Assembly (NCBI GenBank): GCA_031732795.1
Contig: JAVMKC010000086.1
Location: forward strand, 1-64,000
Source: Accumulibacter sp031732795
Lineage (GTDB): Bacteria > Pseudomonadota > Gammaproteobacteria > Burkholderiales > Rhodocyclaceae
DNA length: 64,000 nt
Direction of reading: 5' to 3'
The notes beneath the pieces were generated by a model. That model was not told the DNA's origin and ran no database searches. It saw nothing but the letters and a program-made list of their open reading frames with translations. A program made the translations under genes and the position numbers. Below, one piece after another: positions 18,886 through 28,859 of the stretch (positions are counted from its first letter, which is position 1; each line of letters begins with the position of its first letter).

Positions 18886-19045
18886 CAAAAAGACGGCTTG
18901 AGCTGAACGTTGGCGATTACAGACACAACAAACGTCGACTGGGCGGATTACATGCCTTGGCCCGCATGATCATCGGGATTTTTTGAAGACCGGCCGCTGG
19001 ATTTATCGTCACTGTATTCCGAAGATCATGGTCACGATGTGGTGA

Positions 19046-20164
19046 TCAGGCGTTCGGCAACGGTTCGGCCAATAGTCGTTCGAGGGCGACGACGATGCGT
19101 CCACCGGTCTGCCCATCCCATTTTTCCGGAATCGAGCCTTTCTTCCATTGGCCGGCGAACAGCCGGTCCAGCGCTGGCTTGAGTTTGCTGGGATCGGTAC
19201 CGATCAGTTCATTGGTGCCTTCGGTGACCGTTTCCGGACGTTCGGTCGAATTGCGCAGCGTCAGGCAGGGCACTCCCATCACTGTCGTTTCCTCGGTAAC
19301 CCCGCCGGAATCGGTGATCACTGCTTTGGCGTGTTTGACCAGATAGTTGAATTCCAGATAAGGCTGTGGGTCGACCAGACGGATATTCGCTGGCAACTCG
19401 GCGATTGCGCGCAAGGTCTTGGCGGTACGCGGATGGACCGGAAAAACCACCGGCAGGCCGCGGCTGCCTTCGGCGACCGCGGTCAATAAGCGGGCGAAAT
19501 CACCGCTGGCGTCGACGTTCGCCGGACGGTGCAAGGTCAAGACGAAGTACTCACCGGCAACCAGGGCCAGGTCGTTCCAGAACGGTGGTGGCAGCAAACG
19601 ATCGATGTTGGCCAGCAGGGTGTCGATCATCGTATTGCCCACAAAAAAGATTCGCTCATCGCCGACGCCCGCATGACGAAGATTTTGGTTGGCCACTGCG
19701 CTGGTCGTGAAAAACCAGTTGGTGATCGAATCCGTGACCATGCGGTTGATTTCCTCGGGCATGCTCCAGTCACCGGAGCGGATGCCGGCCTCGACATGCG
19801 CTACCGGAATACACAGCTTTTGCGCGGTGATGGCGCAAGCCATCGTCGAGGTGACGTCTCCGACCACCAGACACAGGGCACTGGCCGAGTCGAGCAGCAG
19901 TTTTTCGTAGCGGGTCATGATCGTCGCCGTCTGCTCGGCCTGCGTGCCGGAACCGACTTCGAGATTGACGTCCGGTGCCGGAATGCCCAATTGGGTGAAA
20001 AAATCGCCGGACATGCGTGGATCGTAATGCTGACCGGTATGGATCAAACGGTAGCGGAGCGACCCGCCGCGCGCTTGCGCCTCCTTGAGTGCCCGGATGA
20101 TCGGGGCAATTTTCATGAAATTTGGGCGAGCACCGGCGATGATGTCGATCAGAGGGGTATTCAT
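19046..20164 (-). CDS. wecB: UDP-N-acetylglucosamine 2-epimerase (non-hydrolysing)
   Basis: The enzyme interconverts UDP-GlcNAc and UDP-ManNAc for surface polysaccharide synthesis. The 372 residues begin with the substrate loop ARPNFMKIAP and contain HTGQHYD, HVEAGIRSGDWSMPEEINR and TDSGGVTEET, all typical of the WecB/MnaA family. No wecC dehydrogenase or other glycan gene is beside it, so the pathway served (enterobacterial common antigen-like, capsule or LPS) cannot be named. The 140 bases between its end and the toxin-antitoxin promoter hold nothing recognised. Confidence 0.93.
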   Translation of the reverse strand: MNTPLIDIIAGARPNFMKIAPIIRALKEAQARGGSLRYRLIHTGQHYDPRMSGDFFTQLGIPAPDVNLEVGSGTQAEQTATIMTRYEKLLLDSASALCLVVGDVTSTMACAITAQKLCIPVAHVEAGIRSGDWSMPEEINRMVTDSITNWFFTTSAVANQNLRHAGVGDERIFFVGNTMIDTLLANIDRLLPPPFWNDLALVAGEYFVLTLHRPANVDASGDFARLLTAVAEGSRGLPVVFPVHPRTAKTLRAIAELPANIRLVDPQPYLEFNYLVKHAKAVITDSGGVTEETTVMGVPCLTLRNSTERPETVTEGTNELIGTDPSKLKPALDRLFAGQWKKGSIPEKWDGQTGGRIVVALERLLAEPLPNA

Positions 20165-20474
20165 TTCGCTTCGATTTTCCAGAGTGAGGGTGGTAGCGAG
20201 GAGCTCGCCGATTGAACGAGCTTTTCCCTATTTTAGAAAGTTGCCAGGCAATTAGGAAAGCGCTGAATCAGCGCTGAATCATTCGCGGGCCTTCATGGGT
20301 TGTTTTCGTGATTTCGATGAAGCTGCGCTCGTGCAGTGATTTGAAGGAAGATCAACGCCGACGAGATTTTCGAACCGGCGTATCCATGAGTATTGGCGGC
20401 GAATCGGGTAAGCAGCCTTTCTGAGCCAGAACAATAAGCAACGATTTGAAAATTAATTGATTTCATGAAAATCT
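20165..20474. other. 310-base gap upstream of wecB
   Basis: Within this stretch are a TAAAAT -10-like box on the minus strand (20230-20235), a small palindrome TTGCC-A-GGCAA (20241-20251) and an exact tandem 11-bp repeat (20260-20281). Together these look like the wecB control region. The rest, toward the DUF4166 gene, holds nothing recognised. Confidence 0.4.
20241..20281. repeat. Palindrome and 11-bp tandem repeat before wecB
   Basis: GCGCTGAATCA is repeated without a gap at 20260-20270 and 20271-20281. The palindrome TTGCC-A-GGCAA at 20241-20251 lies between it and the TAAAAT box. A regulatory role for wecB is inferred only from position. Confidence 0.4.
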
Positions 20475-21107
20475 TCACCGGCGCGGTTGCTGGCACGATG
20501 GGTTCGCCATCATGCTGGCGGGGTCCTGCGCTTGGCGACTTTCCGTGGCGAAGGTGCCGGCATATCGAAAGACCTGCCCGAAAAACGGGTGCGTCAGCCG
20601 GAAATCCATGGCAAAGGTGTTTTCTGACAGTCCGTGTTCAACGATGGTCGTATGACCGAGAATCAGCCATTCCGGGAGCCCCACGACCAGACGACCCCAT
20701 TTCAATACAAAGCGTACGCCTTCATAGCGCAGCTGATTTCCCTCCACCCGAACAGTCATTTCCAGGCCCATCATCGGATTGACGAACTCGATCAGGTGAT
20801 TCTTATCTCCCGGAACCCAGACGCTGTTGAAAGTGACCAGCCTGCCGTCCGGGAAGTGCATCGTCCGGCGCCAGAACTGGCGTTCTCCCACGACATTCTT
20901 CTCGACTCGCGTCGGGATGTGTTTTCCGGAACGAGGCAGGAGCGCACCAAAGCGATGCAATAGCCAGAGATACGGTTTCATCCACATGGGGAATTCGATA
21001 TCCATACACCCGATATCGACATTGGGGCCGACCTGATAATGCGCTTGCAGAGCAGCGGGCAGCCGTTGCCAGTCGTCGCCCAGTGCGCGTTGCATGAGAT
21101 TTTTCAT
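20475..21107 (-). CDS. DUF4166 family protein
   Basis: The 210-residue product resembles the DUF4166 family, which is often found fused behind or beside SDR proteins. Seen features are LMQRALGDDWQRLPAALQAHY at the start, VDIGCMDIEFPMWM, FWRRTMHFPDGR, and a basic C-terminal tail. No signal peptide or clear membrane helix is present. It lies 126 bases after the DUF2269 gene on the same strand, with one copy of a non-coding repeat in the gap. Function is unknown; its neighbours suggest a membrane or lipid-linked role. Confidence 0.7.
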   Translation of the reverse strand: MKNLMQRALGDDWQRLPAALQAHYQVGPNVDIGCMDIEFPMWMKPYLWLLHRFGALLPRSGKHIPTRVEKNVVGERQFWRRTMHFPDGRLVTFNSVWVPGDKNHLIEFVNPMMGLEMTVRVEGNQLRYEGVRFVLKWGRLVVGLPEWLILGHTTIVEHGLSENTFAMDFRLTHPFFGQVFRYAGTFATESRQAQDPASMMANPSCQQPRR

Positions 21108-21175
21108 GAGCTGAGAGGTGTGAAGAAATTGTGACGAGCCCCAAGAGGCGAGGCGCGAACGAGCGAACGAGTGAA

Positions 21176-21245
21176 CGACGAGACCTGTCCAGTGGATAAG
21201 CGAGGAGTGAGCCAGATGGGTCGCGCGGTAGATTTATTCACAACC
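21176..21245 (+). repeat. Diverged non-coding repeat, copy B
   Basis: This is the counterpart of the repeat at 1948-2022. It lies in the gap between the DUF2269 and DUF4166 genes, and its far end covers the DUF2269 stop codon, so the last residues of that protein (GCE) are written by repeat sequence. It shares CGACGAGA, TCCAGT, GATA, AGTGAGC, CAGATG and GTRGATTTATYCAC with copy A in the same order. Confidence 0.6.
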
Positions 21246-21719
21246 GCTGACACCAGGAACGTGTTTGAACACCATCAGCGCGACCACCATCATCATCGCC
21301 GTGAATGCGGGTACGCCGAGCCAGAACCACCAGCGTGCCATTCGCCAATAGCTTTCGGGCAGCGGACTTTTCGATGCCAGAGCCGCTTCAGCGAGGTCTC
21401 GCATGCGTATCTGCAGCCACACCACGGGTAACCAGCAAATGCCCGCCAGACCATAGAGCCCGAGGCTGACGGCGATCCAGGGCGTCGACAAGGGAACATC
21501 CGCCAAGTAAGCCATGGTCACGCCGCTGAGCGGCTGGAAGATCACGGTCGGCGTGGTGAAGCACCAGTCTGCCCGCACCACATGACTGTTGGTCAGCGCC
21601 ATGGCTGCCAGTTTCCGGCTACGGTCGGTCATCCATTTGTAATAGGCACTACCCAGGCCGGTACCGAACAGCAACACCATGCTGAGAATGTGCAAGGTTT
21701 TGAGTGTCAGGTAGCTCAT
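21234..21719 (-). CDS. DUF2269 family integral membrane protein
   Basis: This 161-residue protein has four predicted membrane helices: near 5-24 (TLKTLHILSMVLLFGTGLG), 52-72, 80-102 and 135-155. The N-terminal LHILSMVLLFGTG is typical of DUF2269. Its start overlaps the stop of the SDR gene by ATGA, so the two are probably translated together. Function is unknown. The C-terminus runs into the repeat copy B. Confidence 0.75.
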   Translation of the reverse strand: MSYLTLKTLHILSMVLLFGTGLGSAYYKWMTDRSRKLAAMALTNSHVVRADWCFTTPTVIFQPLSGVTMAYLADVPLSTPWIAVSLGLYGLAGICWLPVVWLQIRMRDLAEAALASKSPLPESYWRMARWWFWLGVPAFTAMMMVVALMVFKHVPGVSGCE

Positions 21720-22594
21720 GCTTTTCCTCCAGGCAGTGCCAGAATCTGCTGAGCGTCAGCCGCCAACAGTGCGGGAGAAAAATCCATGGCGGGCCGGCCG
21801 ATAAACTCGCGCCATGGCCTGCCGTCGCCGTGATATCCCTGGAGCAGCATCCGGATGTTTTCCGGGCGCAGCATCTGGGTCAACGGCCCGCCCAGCCAGA
21901 CCGCAAGCATCGCCAGCCAAACCGGGATGCGAAGAACTCCGGCTGGCTTCCGCCCCTGCGCCAGTCGCAGGCGTTGCAGCCATTCCAGGTATCCGACCGT
22001 CTGGTTGCCGACGATGTCCAGCGTTCGCCGGGTATCGCGGGCGGTCAGGCAGGTCATCACCGTGGCGACCACGTCGGCGATATGCACCGGTTGGAGCATC
22101 TGGCGGCCGTCGCCGATCACGGGCAGCACCGGAAATCGAGCCAGCCGCATGAACATCTCGGCGCTGGTGCCGCCCCGACCGTAGATCAACGACGGTCGAA
22201 GAACGAACCAGTCGAGAGCGAGCTTTCGCAAGTGATCATCCGCCGCCTTCTTGGTCAGATGATAGGTCGAGAAGGCCGAGTCGTCGGCGCCCAGCGCCGA
22301 AATCTGGATCACTCGCGATACGCCCGTTTCGCGGCAGGCGTCAAACAGAGCCATCGGTACGGCCGCGTGCAGCACATCGAAACGTTGGGTAGCGGTTTCA
22401 CCGATGATGCCGACTGCGTTGATCACGGCATCGATCTCCCGCAGCCAGGGCCGCCAGTGGTCGGCCGTTCGCCGCATCGCGAAATCGACCCCGTTGCGGC
22501 GGGAAACCGGCACGACGCGATGTCCTGCGGCAGTCAATACTTGATCGAGATTCCGGCCGATGAATCCGCTGGCACCGGTGAGCAGAATGTTCAT
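21716..22594 (-). CDS. NAD(P)-binding SDR-family oxidoreductase
   Basis: An extended-SDR-like protein of 292 residues. It begins MNILLTGASGFIGRNLDQVL with the dinucleotide motif TGASGFIG (6-13), followed by INAVGIIGE, SALGADD and YHLTKKAAD (YxxxK, the catalytic Tyr/Lys pair). The C-terminal 70 residues include a hydrophobic stretch (VWLAMLAVWLGGPL). Starts at both ends overlap neighbours by ATGA: the 114-residue membrane protein upstream and DUF2269 downstream. Related proteins are annotated as NADH dehydrogenase-like or sugar epimerase-like; the substrate here is unknown. Confidence 0.8.
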   Translation of the reverse strand: MNILLTGASGFIGRNLDQVLTAAGHRVVPVSRRNGVDFAMRRTADHWRPWLREIDAVINAVGIIGETATQRFDVLHAAVPMALFDACRETGVSRVIQISALGADDSAFSTYHLTKKAADDHLRKLALDWFVLRPSLIYGRGGTSAEMFMRLARFPVLPVIGDGRQMLQPVHIADVVATVMTCLTARDTRRTLDIVGNQTVGYLEWLQRLRLAQGRKPAGVLRIPVWLAMLAVWLGGPLTQMLRPENIRMLLQGYHGDGRPWREFIGRPAMDFSPALLAADAQQILALPGGKA

Positions 22595-22935
22595 TGTCCG
22601 ACGCCCGGGCGATCGGGAACGGCAATGAACCGCCCGAGACGGGAACCGACCAGGGACAGGCCGGCCAGCAGTCCACCCAGCGTGGCCAGCAAAGCCATGC
22701 GCAAGCTGTCTTGCGGTGTGCTGTAGCGGGAAAAGAGATCGATCAGCAGGACCAGCATCAGTGGGGCGATCACCAGCATCACCTGGGTGTAGCTGAGCCA
22801 GAATCCGGCAGATTCCTCGTCCGGGCAGATTCGCCCCAGGGTCTTGATCAAGGGATGAGCCAGAATACGCAGGACCAGCAGGCTGGCCCCGATGCTGATC
22901 AGCAACTCCAACAGCAACAACAGATAGGGGTTCAT
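22591..22935 (-). CDS. Small membrane protein, first gene of the SDR cassette
   Basis: The 114 residues form three hydrophobic helices (about 4-27, 49-67, 78-97) with a short polar tail. It is not recognised as a named family. The stop codon overlaps the SDR start by four bases, so it is almost certainly part of the same operon as the SDR, DUF2269 and DUF4166 genes. The AraC-type regulator gene ends 135 bases upstream on the same strand. Confidence 0.6.
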   Translation of the reverse strand: MNPYLLLLLELLISIGASLLVLRILAHPLIKTLGRICPDEESAGFWLSYTQVMLVIAPLMLVLLIDLFSRYSTPQDSLRMALLATLGGLLAGLSLVGSRLGRFIAVPDRPGVGQ

Positions 22936-23070
22936 TTCGGACTCCTTGTCGACGAATGGAGCCCGCAGTGTCGGTGTTTGCCGTGAGGAGTTCCTCCGGA
23001 ATGCTCAAACCGGAGGGCTTGTCTGTTCCAGAATGATCGTTCCGGAACCAAGGGCAGCGATGAGCAGCCT

Positions 23071-24105
23071 CTACGAGCGGATTTCGTCCTTGAGCCGGAG
23101 CTTCCGATACTGTCCCGGAGGCATGCCTTCGATTTCCCGGAAGGCCTCGTAGAAGTTGGACTGGGCGCTGAAACCGACACTCAAACCAACCGAAAGCACC
23201 GATGCCGAGGGTTCGGCGCACAGCATCCTGCCGGCAGCGGCCACCCGAATCTCCCTCAGGTAACGCGAGAAGCTCTTGCCGAGATGGACATTGATCAGTT
23301 CGGACAATTGATGACCGCTGAGTCCGAGACGTTCGGCGAGCCGGGGCAGGCTGAGTTCAGGATCCGCGTAGAGCCGTTCGTTCGTCATCAAGGCATCCAA
23401 CCGGCGGAGCATGGCCGGGCAGTCGATGCGCGTGAGTGTCGAGTTTTCATACGCCGCCTTGGCCGTTTCGCTGACCTCGAGCGATAGTTGCGGCCTCAAG
23501 CCGAGGGTAATCTGCACCAGCAGGAAAGCTAGTCCGATGGCGATGGCATAGAGGATGAAAAACAGTTTGCCTGGCAACTGCGTTTGCAGAATCCCGAGAA
23601 TCGCCACCCCGACAGCGATGGCGAAGACGATGCCCAGCAGGGCGATTTCCTTCGCGTATGCATCCCGCTGCGTGCGCAGATGGTGAATATCCCACGCCAG
23701 AGCGGTCAGATAGCCGGCTCCGACCGCAAAGGCCAGCGGCAGGGCGATGTTTCCCGCGAGCCATGGCGCAACGGCAACCGGCAGCGCGTGGATCAGGTGG
23801 CGTGGGGCAAAGCCGACGAAGCCCCGTCCTTTGAGCAGCGGTTGGCTGTAGGCCCAGAACGCGGGGGCGACCGCGAAAAGCAGCATCCGGTACAGGGGAG
23901 TATCGATCCAGGGACGATCAAGATACAGCCAACCCCAATGCGCAATCTGCAAGCCGGCCAACGCGGTGACCAGCAACAGCCCCATGCGCCGCGCAATGGC
24001 CTGCTCGCTGTAATTGGCGACTCGGAAATGAGTGATGATCAGCAGCCAGGCGCTGACAATCGAAAAACCGGTGAATAGCAGAGCCAGCGAAATCATCGCC
24101 GTCAT
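23071..24105 (-). CDS. Membrane-anchored AraC-family transcriptional regulator
   Basis: The 344 residues divide into an N-terminal membrane part with about seven hydrophobic helices (1-215) and a C-terminal AraC/XylS DNA-binding domain (about 235-338). The latter shows LSLPRLAERLGLSGHQLSELIN and LSVGLSVGFSAQSNFYEAFREIEGMPPGQYRK, the two helix-turn-helix units. Such proteins sense a signal in or across the membrane and act at nearby promoters. Directly downstream on the same strand lies the four-gene SDR/DUF2269/DUF4166 set, its likely target. An inverted repeat lies 24 bases before the ATG. Confidence 0.85.
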   Translation of the reverse strand: MTAMISLALLFTGFSIVSAWLLIITHFRVANYSEQAIARRMGLLLVTALAGLQIAHWGWLYLDRPWIDTPLYRMLLFAVAPAFWAYSQPLLKGRGFVGFAPRHLIHALPVAVAPWLAGNIALPLAFAVGAGYLTALAWDIHHLRTQRDAYAKEIALLGIVFAIAVGVAILGILQTQLPGKLFFILYAIAIGLAFLLVQITLGLRPQLSLEVSETAKAAYENSTLTRIDCPAMLRRLDALMTNERLYADPELSLPRLAERLGLSGHQLSELINVHLGKSFSRYLREIRVAAAGRMLCAEPSASVLSVGLSVGFSAQSNFYEAFREIEGMPPGQYRKLRLKDEIRS

Positions 24106-24128
24106 TTTCAGACGAAATCATGCCTTCA

Positions 24129-24159
24129 GACAACGATTTGATTCACCGGTCACGTTGTC
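24129..24159. promoter_or_regulatory. Inverted repeat before the AraC-type gene
   Basis: GACAACG (24129-24135) and CGTTGTC (24153-24159) are exact reverse complements with a 17-base spacer. A third CGTTGTC occurs at 24274-24280. Placed just before the regulator gene, these could be its own binding sites; this is inference from position. Confidence 0.35.
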
Positions 24160-24293
24160 CCAAGGGCATCGGCGTCATCGGCCGCGCTCTGCAGAGGCGG
24201 GGCAACGACAGAAAATCTCCGTCGTACAGGAACCGCCGTACTCTCGATGATCAGGCGAAAGGCCGAGCGTTGGCGTTGTCTTGCGGTATCCGC

Positions 24294-25433
24294 TCAGCGC
24301 AATACCTGTCCGCCGCTGCCGATGGCGGTCAACTCAACGAAGCGCGAACCGCGCCGCTCATTGGCTGAATAAGTGACCCGGTAGCCACCGATATCATGGT
24401 TCTGCATCCCTTCCAAAGCGGTGACCAGTTTTTCGCGGGTTGGCTCCTTGCCGGCCTTGCGCAGGGCATCGACGAGAACACGGGCCATGGCGTAGGCTTC
24501 GACTCCGTAATAGGAGAATTTGCCGCTCTTGCCGAGCAAGTGTTGATACTCCCGGACCATCGCCACACCCTCGTTCCAGGGATGCGGCATCACCTGCGAA
24601 ATGCCGATGCCACGCGCATCGTCGCCGAGTTCCTGGACCAGCAGGTCGGCACCCACCGGTGAGAGGGTCATCATTTGCGGAGTCTGGCCGGCTTTGCGAA
24701 GCGCACGGACGAACGCCGCTGTCGGCTTGTAAAGCGTGACCATGATCACGGCTTGAGGTTTGTTCTGGGTGATCGCTTGCACGGCGGCAGCGATATCGAG
24801 CGAGTTTCGTTCGACCGAAGCAACGACCGATGGAGCTTGATTGTGCCGCCGCAAGGCGTTGACCACGCCATCGAGTCCGGATTTGCCGAACCCATCGTTC
24901 TGGTAGAAGACAGCGATTTTTTTGAAACCGAGCGACACCAGTTGATTGACGATGGCTTCACTCTCATCGGCGTAGCTGGCCCGGACGTTGAACATGTAGC
25001 GGTTATTGGGATTTTCGCGGGGGGTCTGACGCAGGGAATCGGCACCGGAAATGGTGCCGACCAAGGGAACGCGCGCAATTCCGAAAACCTCGTTCATTGC
25101 CGCAGTCGTCGGACTGGAGCCATACGATGCGATCATGGCGAAAACCTTTTTTTCGCTGATCAAGCGGCGGGTGTTGGCGACGGCTTTCTCGGTTTCGTAG
25201 CCGTCGTCCTCCGAAAGCAATTCGAGCTTACGTCCGAATACCCCTCCCGACTCGTTGACCTGACGGAAATAGGACAAAATCACCGCCTTCATATCCTGGC
25301 CGTAGGCGCCATTAGGGCCGGAGAAAGGCGCCGTCATGCCGATGGTGATGCTACGGTCAGAAACGCCGATTTCCGCCGCCGAAGAGCAGCCGATCCAGGC
25401 CAAAAACATCGCGAAGACGATTCTCCATCCCAT
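24294..25433 (-). CDS. LivK-type periplasmic ligand-binding protein of an ABC transporter
   Basis: The 379-residue product has a signal sequence (VFAMFLAWIGCSSAAE) and a type I periplasmic binding fold for branched-chain amino acids, amides or related ligands. Typical parts are ITIGMTAPFSGPNGAYGQDM, ASYGSSPTTAAMNEVF and KKIAVFYQNDGFGKSGLDG. No permease or ATPase gene is next to it, so it is an orphan subunit here. AAGGAG precedes the ATG, and a perfect TTGAC-N4-GTCAA palindrome lies just before that. Ligand is unknown. Confidence 0.85.
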   Translation of the reverse strand: MGWRIVFAMFLAWIGCSSAAEIGVSDRSITIGMTAPFSGPNGAYGQDMKAVILSYFRQVNESGGVFGRKLELLSEDDGYETEKAVANTRRLISEKKVFAMIASYGSSPTTAAMNEVFGIARVPLVGTISGADSLRQTPRENPNNRYMFNVRASYADESEAIVNQLVSLGFKKIAVFYQNDGFGKSGLDGVVNALRRHNQAPSVVASVERNSLDIAAAVQAITQNKPQAVIMVTLYKPTAAFVRALRKAGQTPQMMTLSPVGADLLVQELGDDARGIGISQVMPHPWNEGVAMVREYQHLLGKSGKFSYYGVEAYAMARVLVDALRKAGKEPTREKLVTALEGMQNHDIGGYRVTYSANERRGSRFVELTAIGSGGQVLR

Positions 25434-25457
25434 ATGCGTATGCTCCTTTAGTGCACG

Positions 25458-25475
25458 ACTTGACGATTGTCAAGT
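25458..25475. promoter_or_regulatory. FNR/CRP-superfamily type palindrome
   Basis: ACTTGAC-GATT-GTCAAGT is a perfect 7-bp inverted repeat with a 4-base centre, matching the TTGAY-N4-RTCAA pattern bound by FNR, ANR, DNR and related regulators. It sits 24 to 42 bases before the LivK-like start codon, close to the ribosome site, so binding there would more likely repress than activate that gene. Confidence 0.5.
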
Positions 25476-25583
25476 CCGCGAAAACGAAGGATGGTCCTGC
25501 AAGCTGACAGGGCACTTACAACAACAATGTCGTCGGCTCGTAAACGTCTGATCGAGCCGGGTAAACGGTGCTGGCGTTACCAA

Positions 25584-25604
25584 GCCCACTACAGCGGAGT
25601 GGGC
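25584..25604 (-). terminator. Hairpin after dnaJ, possible terminator
   Basis: GCCCACT-N7-AGTGGGC forms a perfect 7-bp stem 30 bases beyond the dnaJ stop on the minus strand. The following bases (TTGGTAACG) are only weakly T-rich, so termination efficiency is uncertain. It is placed where the grpE-dnaK-dnaJ transcript should end. Confidence 0.45.
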
Positions 25605-25633
25605 GGTTTGGGCTGGTCAGCGTTTCCCGCTGA

Positions 25634-26746
25634 TCACGGGGCGGCAAAAAAGTCGCGGACCCGGTCCATCCACGATTTGGCGCGCGGGTTGTGGTGTGCC
25701 GAGTTTTCCCGGCTCGATTCCTCGAGTTCGCGCAGCAATTCCTTCTGCCGTTCGGTGAGATGCACTGGCGTTTCGACGACCACGTGACACAGCAGGTCGC
25801 CGTGACTATGGCTGCGCACGCCTTTGATTCCTTTGCCTTTCAAACGGAAGGTTTTGCCAGTTTGCGTTTCCGGAGGGACGCGGATTTTGGCGGCACCGTC
25901 GAGTGTCGGAATGTCGATCTCGCCGCCGAGCGCGGCAGTGGTGAAGCTGATCGGCATTTCGCAATGCAGATGATTCTGCTCACGCTGGAAGACGGGGTGC
26001 GATTTGAGATGGATCTGTACGTAGAGGTCACCGGCAGGGCCGCTGTTGATTCCGTGTTCGCCCTCCCCGGACAAGCGGATGCGGTCGCCCTCATCGACAC
26101 CGGCCGGTATCTTGACGGCCAGGGTTTTGTGCTGCTTGACGCGTCCGGCGCCTTGGCAGGTGCCACAGGGTTCGGCGATGAATCGCCCGGTGCCGTGACA
26201 TTTCGGGCAGGTCTGTTGTATGGAAAAAAACCCCTGCTGCAGGCGGACCTGGCCGCTGCCTTGGCACGTCGGACAAGTCTTGGGCTGGGTTCCGGACTTG
26301 GCGCCGCTGCCGCGGCACGAGTCGCACGCTTCCATGGTCGGAATGCGAATTTTTGTTTCGGTGCCGAAGGCCGCCTGCTCGAGGGTGATCTCGAGGTTGT
26401 AGCGCAGATCGGCGCCGCGGTAGACATTCGAACGTCCTCCACGCCCGCCGAATATTTCGTCGAAGATGCCGCCGAAGGCGTCGGCAAAGTTGCCCGGTCC
26501 GCCGCCCATGCCTGCTTGCGGGTCGATGCCAGCATGGCCATATTGGTCGTAGGCCGCCCGCTTCTGTCCATCGGTCAGAATCTCGTAGGCTTCCTTGACT
26601 TCCTTGAAGTGCTCCTCGGCTTTGGGGTTGTCCGGATTGCGGTCCGGATGGTACTTCATCGCCAGTTTGCGATACGCCTTCTTGATGTCGTCTTCGGAGG
26701 CATCGCGGTTGACGCCGAGAATGTCGTAAAAATCACGTTTAGCCAT
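25634..26746 (-). CDS. dnaJ: Chaperone protein DnaJ
   Basis: DnaJ is the Hsp40 co-chaperone that delivers clients to DnaK and triggers its ATPase. It has 370 residues: the J domain (1-70, with HPD in KYHPDRNPDNP), a Gly/Phe-rich region around 75-105, and four zinc-binding CxxCxGxG motifs (CDSCRGSG, CPTCQGSG, CPKCHGTG, CGTCQGAG) at about 135-205. The client-binding C-terminal domains follow. It is the third gene of the grpE-dnaK-dnaJ operon, 72 bases after dnaK with a strong hairpin between. Confidence 0.98.
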   Translation of the reverse strand: MAKRDFYDILGVNRDASEDDIKKAYRKLAMKYHPDRNPDNPKAEEHFKEVKEAYEILTDGQKRAAYDQYGHAGIDPQAGMGGGPGNFADAFGGIFDEIFGGRGGRSNVYRGADLRYNLEITLEQAAFGTETKIRIPTMEACDSCRGSGAKSGTQPKTCPTCQGSGQVRLQQGFFSIQQTCPKCHGTGRFIAEPCGTCQGAGRVKQHKTLAVKIPAGVDEGDRIRLSGEGEHGINSGPAGDLYVQIHLKSHPVFQREQNHLHCEMPISFTTAALGGEIDIPTLDGAAKIRVPPETQTGKTFRLKGKGIKGVRSHSHGDLLCHVVVETPVHLTERQKELLRELEESSRENSAHHNPRAKSWMDRVRDFFAAP

Positions 26747-26772
26747 TATTTTTCAATGCTTTCAGAAACGGC

Positions 26773-26798
26773 GACGAGGCGCGGTTATGCGCCTCGTC
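26773..26798 (-). repeat. Perfect 10-bp hairpin between dnaK and dnaJ
   Basis: GACGAGGCGC, a 6-base loop and GCGCCTCGTC form a fully paired stem in the dnaK-dnaJ gap. A weak T-rich stretch (GTTTCTG) comes after it on the minus strand, so it could act as a partial terminator. Alternatively it may block 3' decay of dnaK mRNA. Either would keep DnaJ below DnaK. Confidence 0.65.
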
Positions 26799-26818
26799 TG
26801 GTAGCGGTAGCCGGTGGC

Positions 26819-28759
<1,941 letters not shown>

Positions 28760-28831
28760 GCAAAATTCCTTTCAGTGGTTCAATAATTGGGCAGTCTTCG
28801 CCGGCAGCCGCCAGACGGAGTGTTGGTCAGC

Positions 28832-28859
28832 AAGTGGGGGTCATCATCCCGATTTCAAG
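28832..28859 (-). promoter_or_regulatory. Sigma32 promoter of dnaK (internal, at the grpE stop)
   Basis: CTTGAAA (28853-28859) and CCCCACTT (28832-28839) are separated by 13 bases on the minus strand, close to the sigma32 consensus CTTGAAA-N(11-16)-CCCCATNT. The -35 element contains the grpE TGA stop codon. The predicted start is about 65 bases before the dnaK ATG. Confidence 0.7.

Noticed and set aside
18903..18986. Plus-strand frame reading LNVGDYRHNKRRLGGLHALA
   Set aside because: It is under 30 codons long, without a start or ribosome site, in the toxin-antitoxin upstream region.
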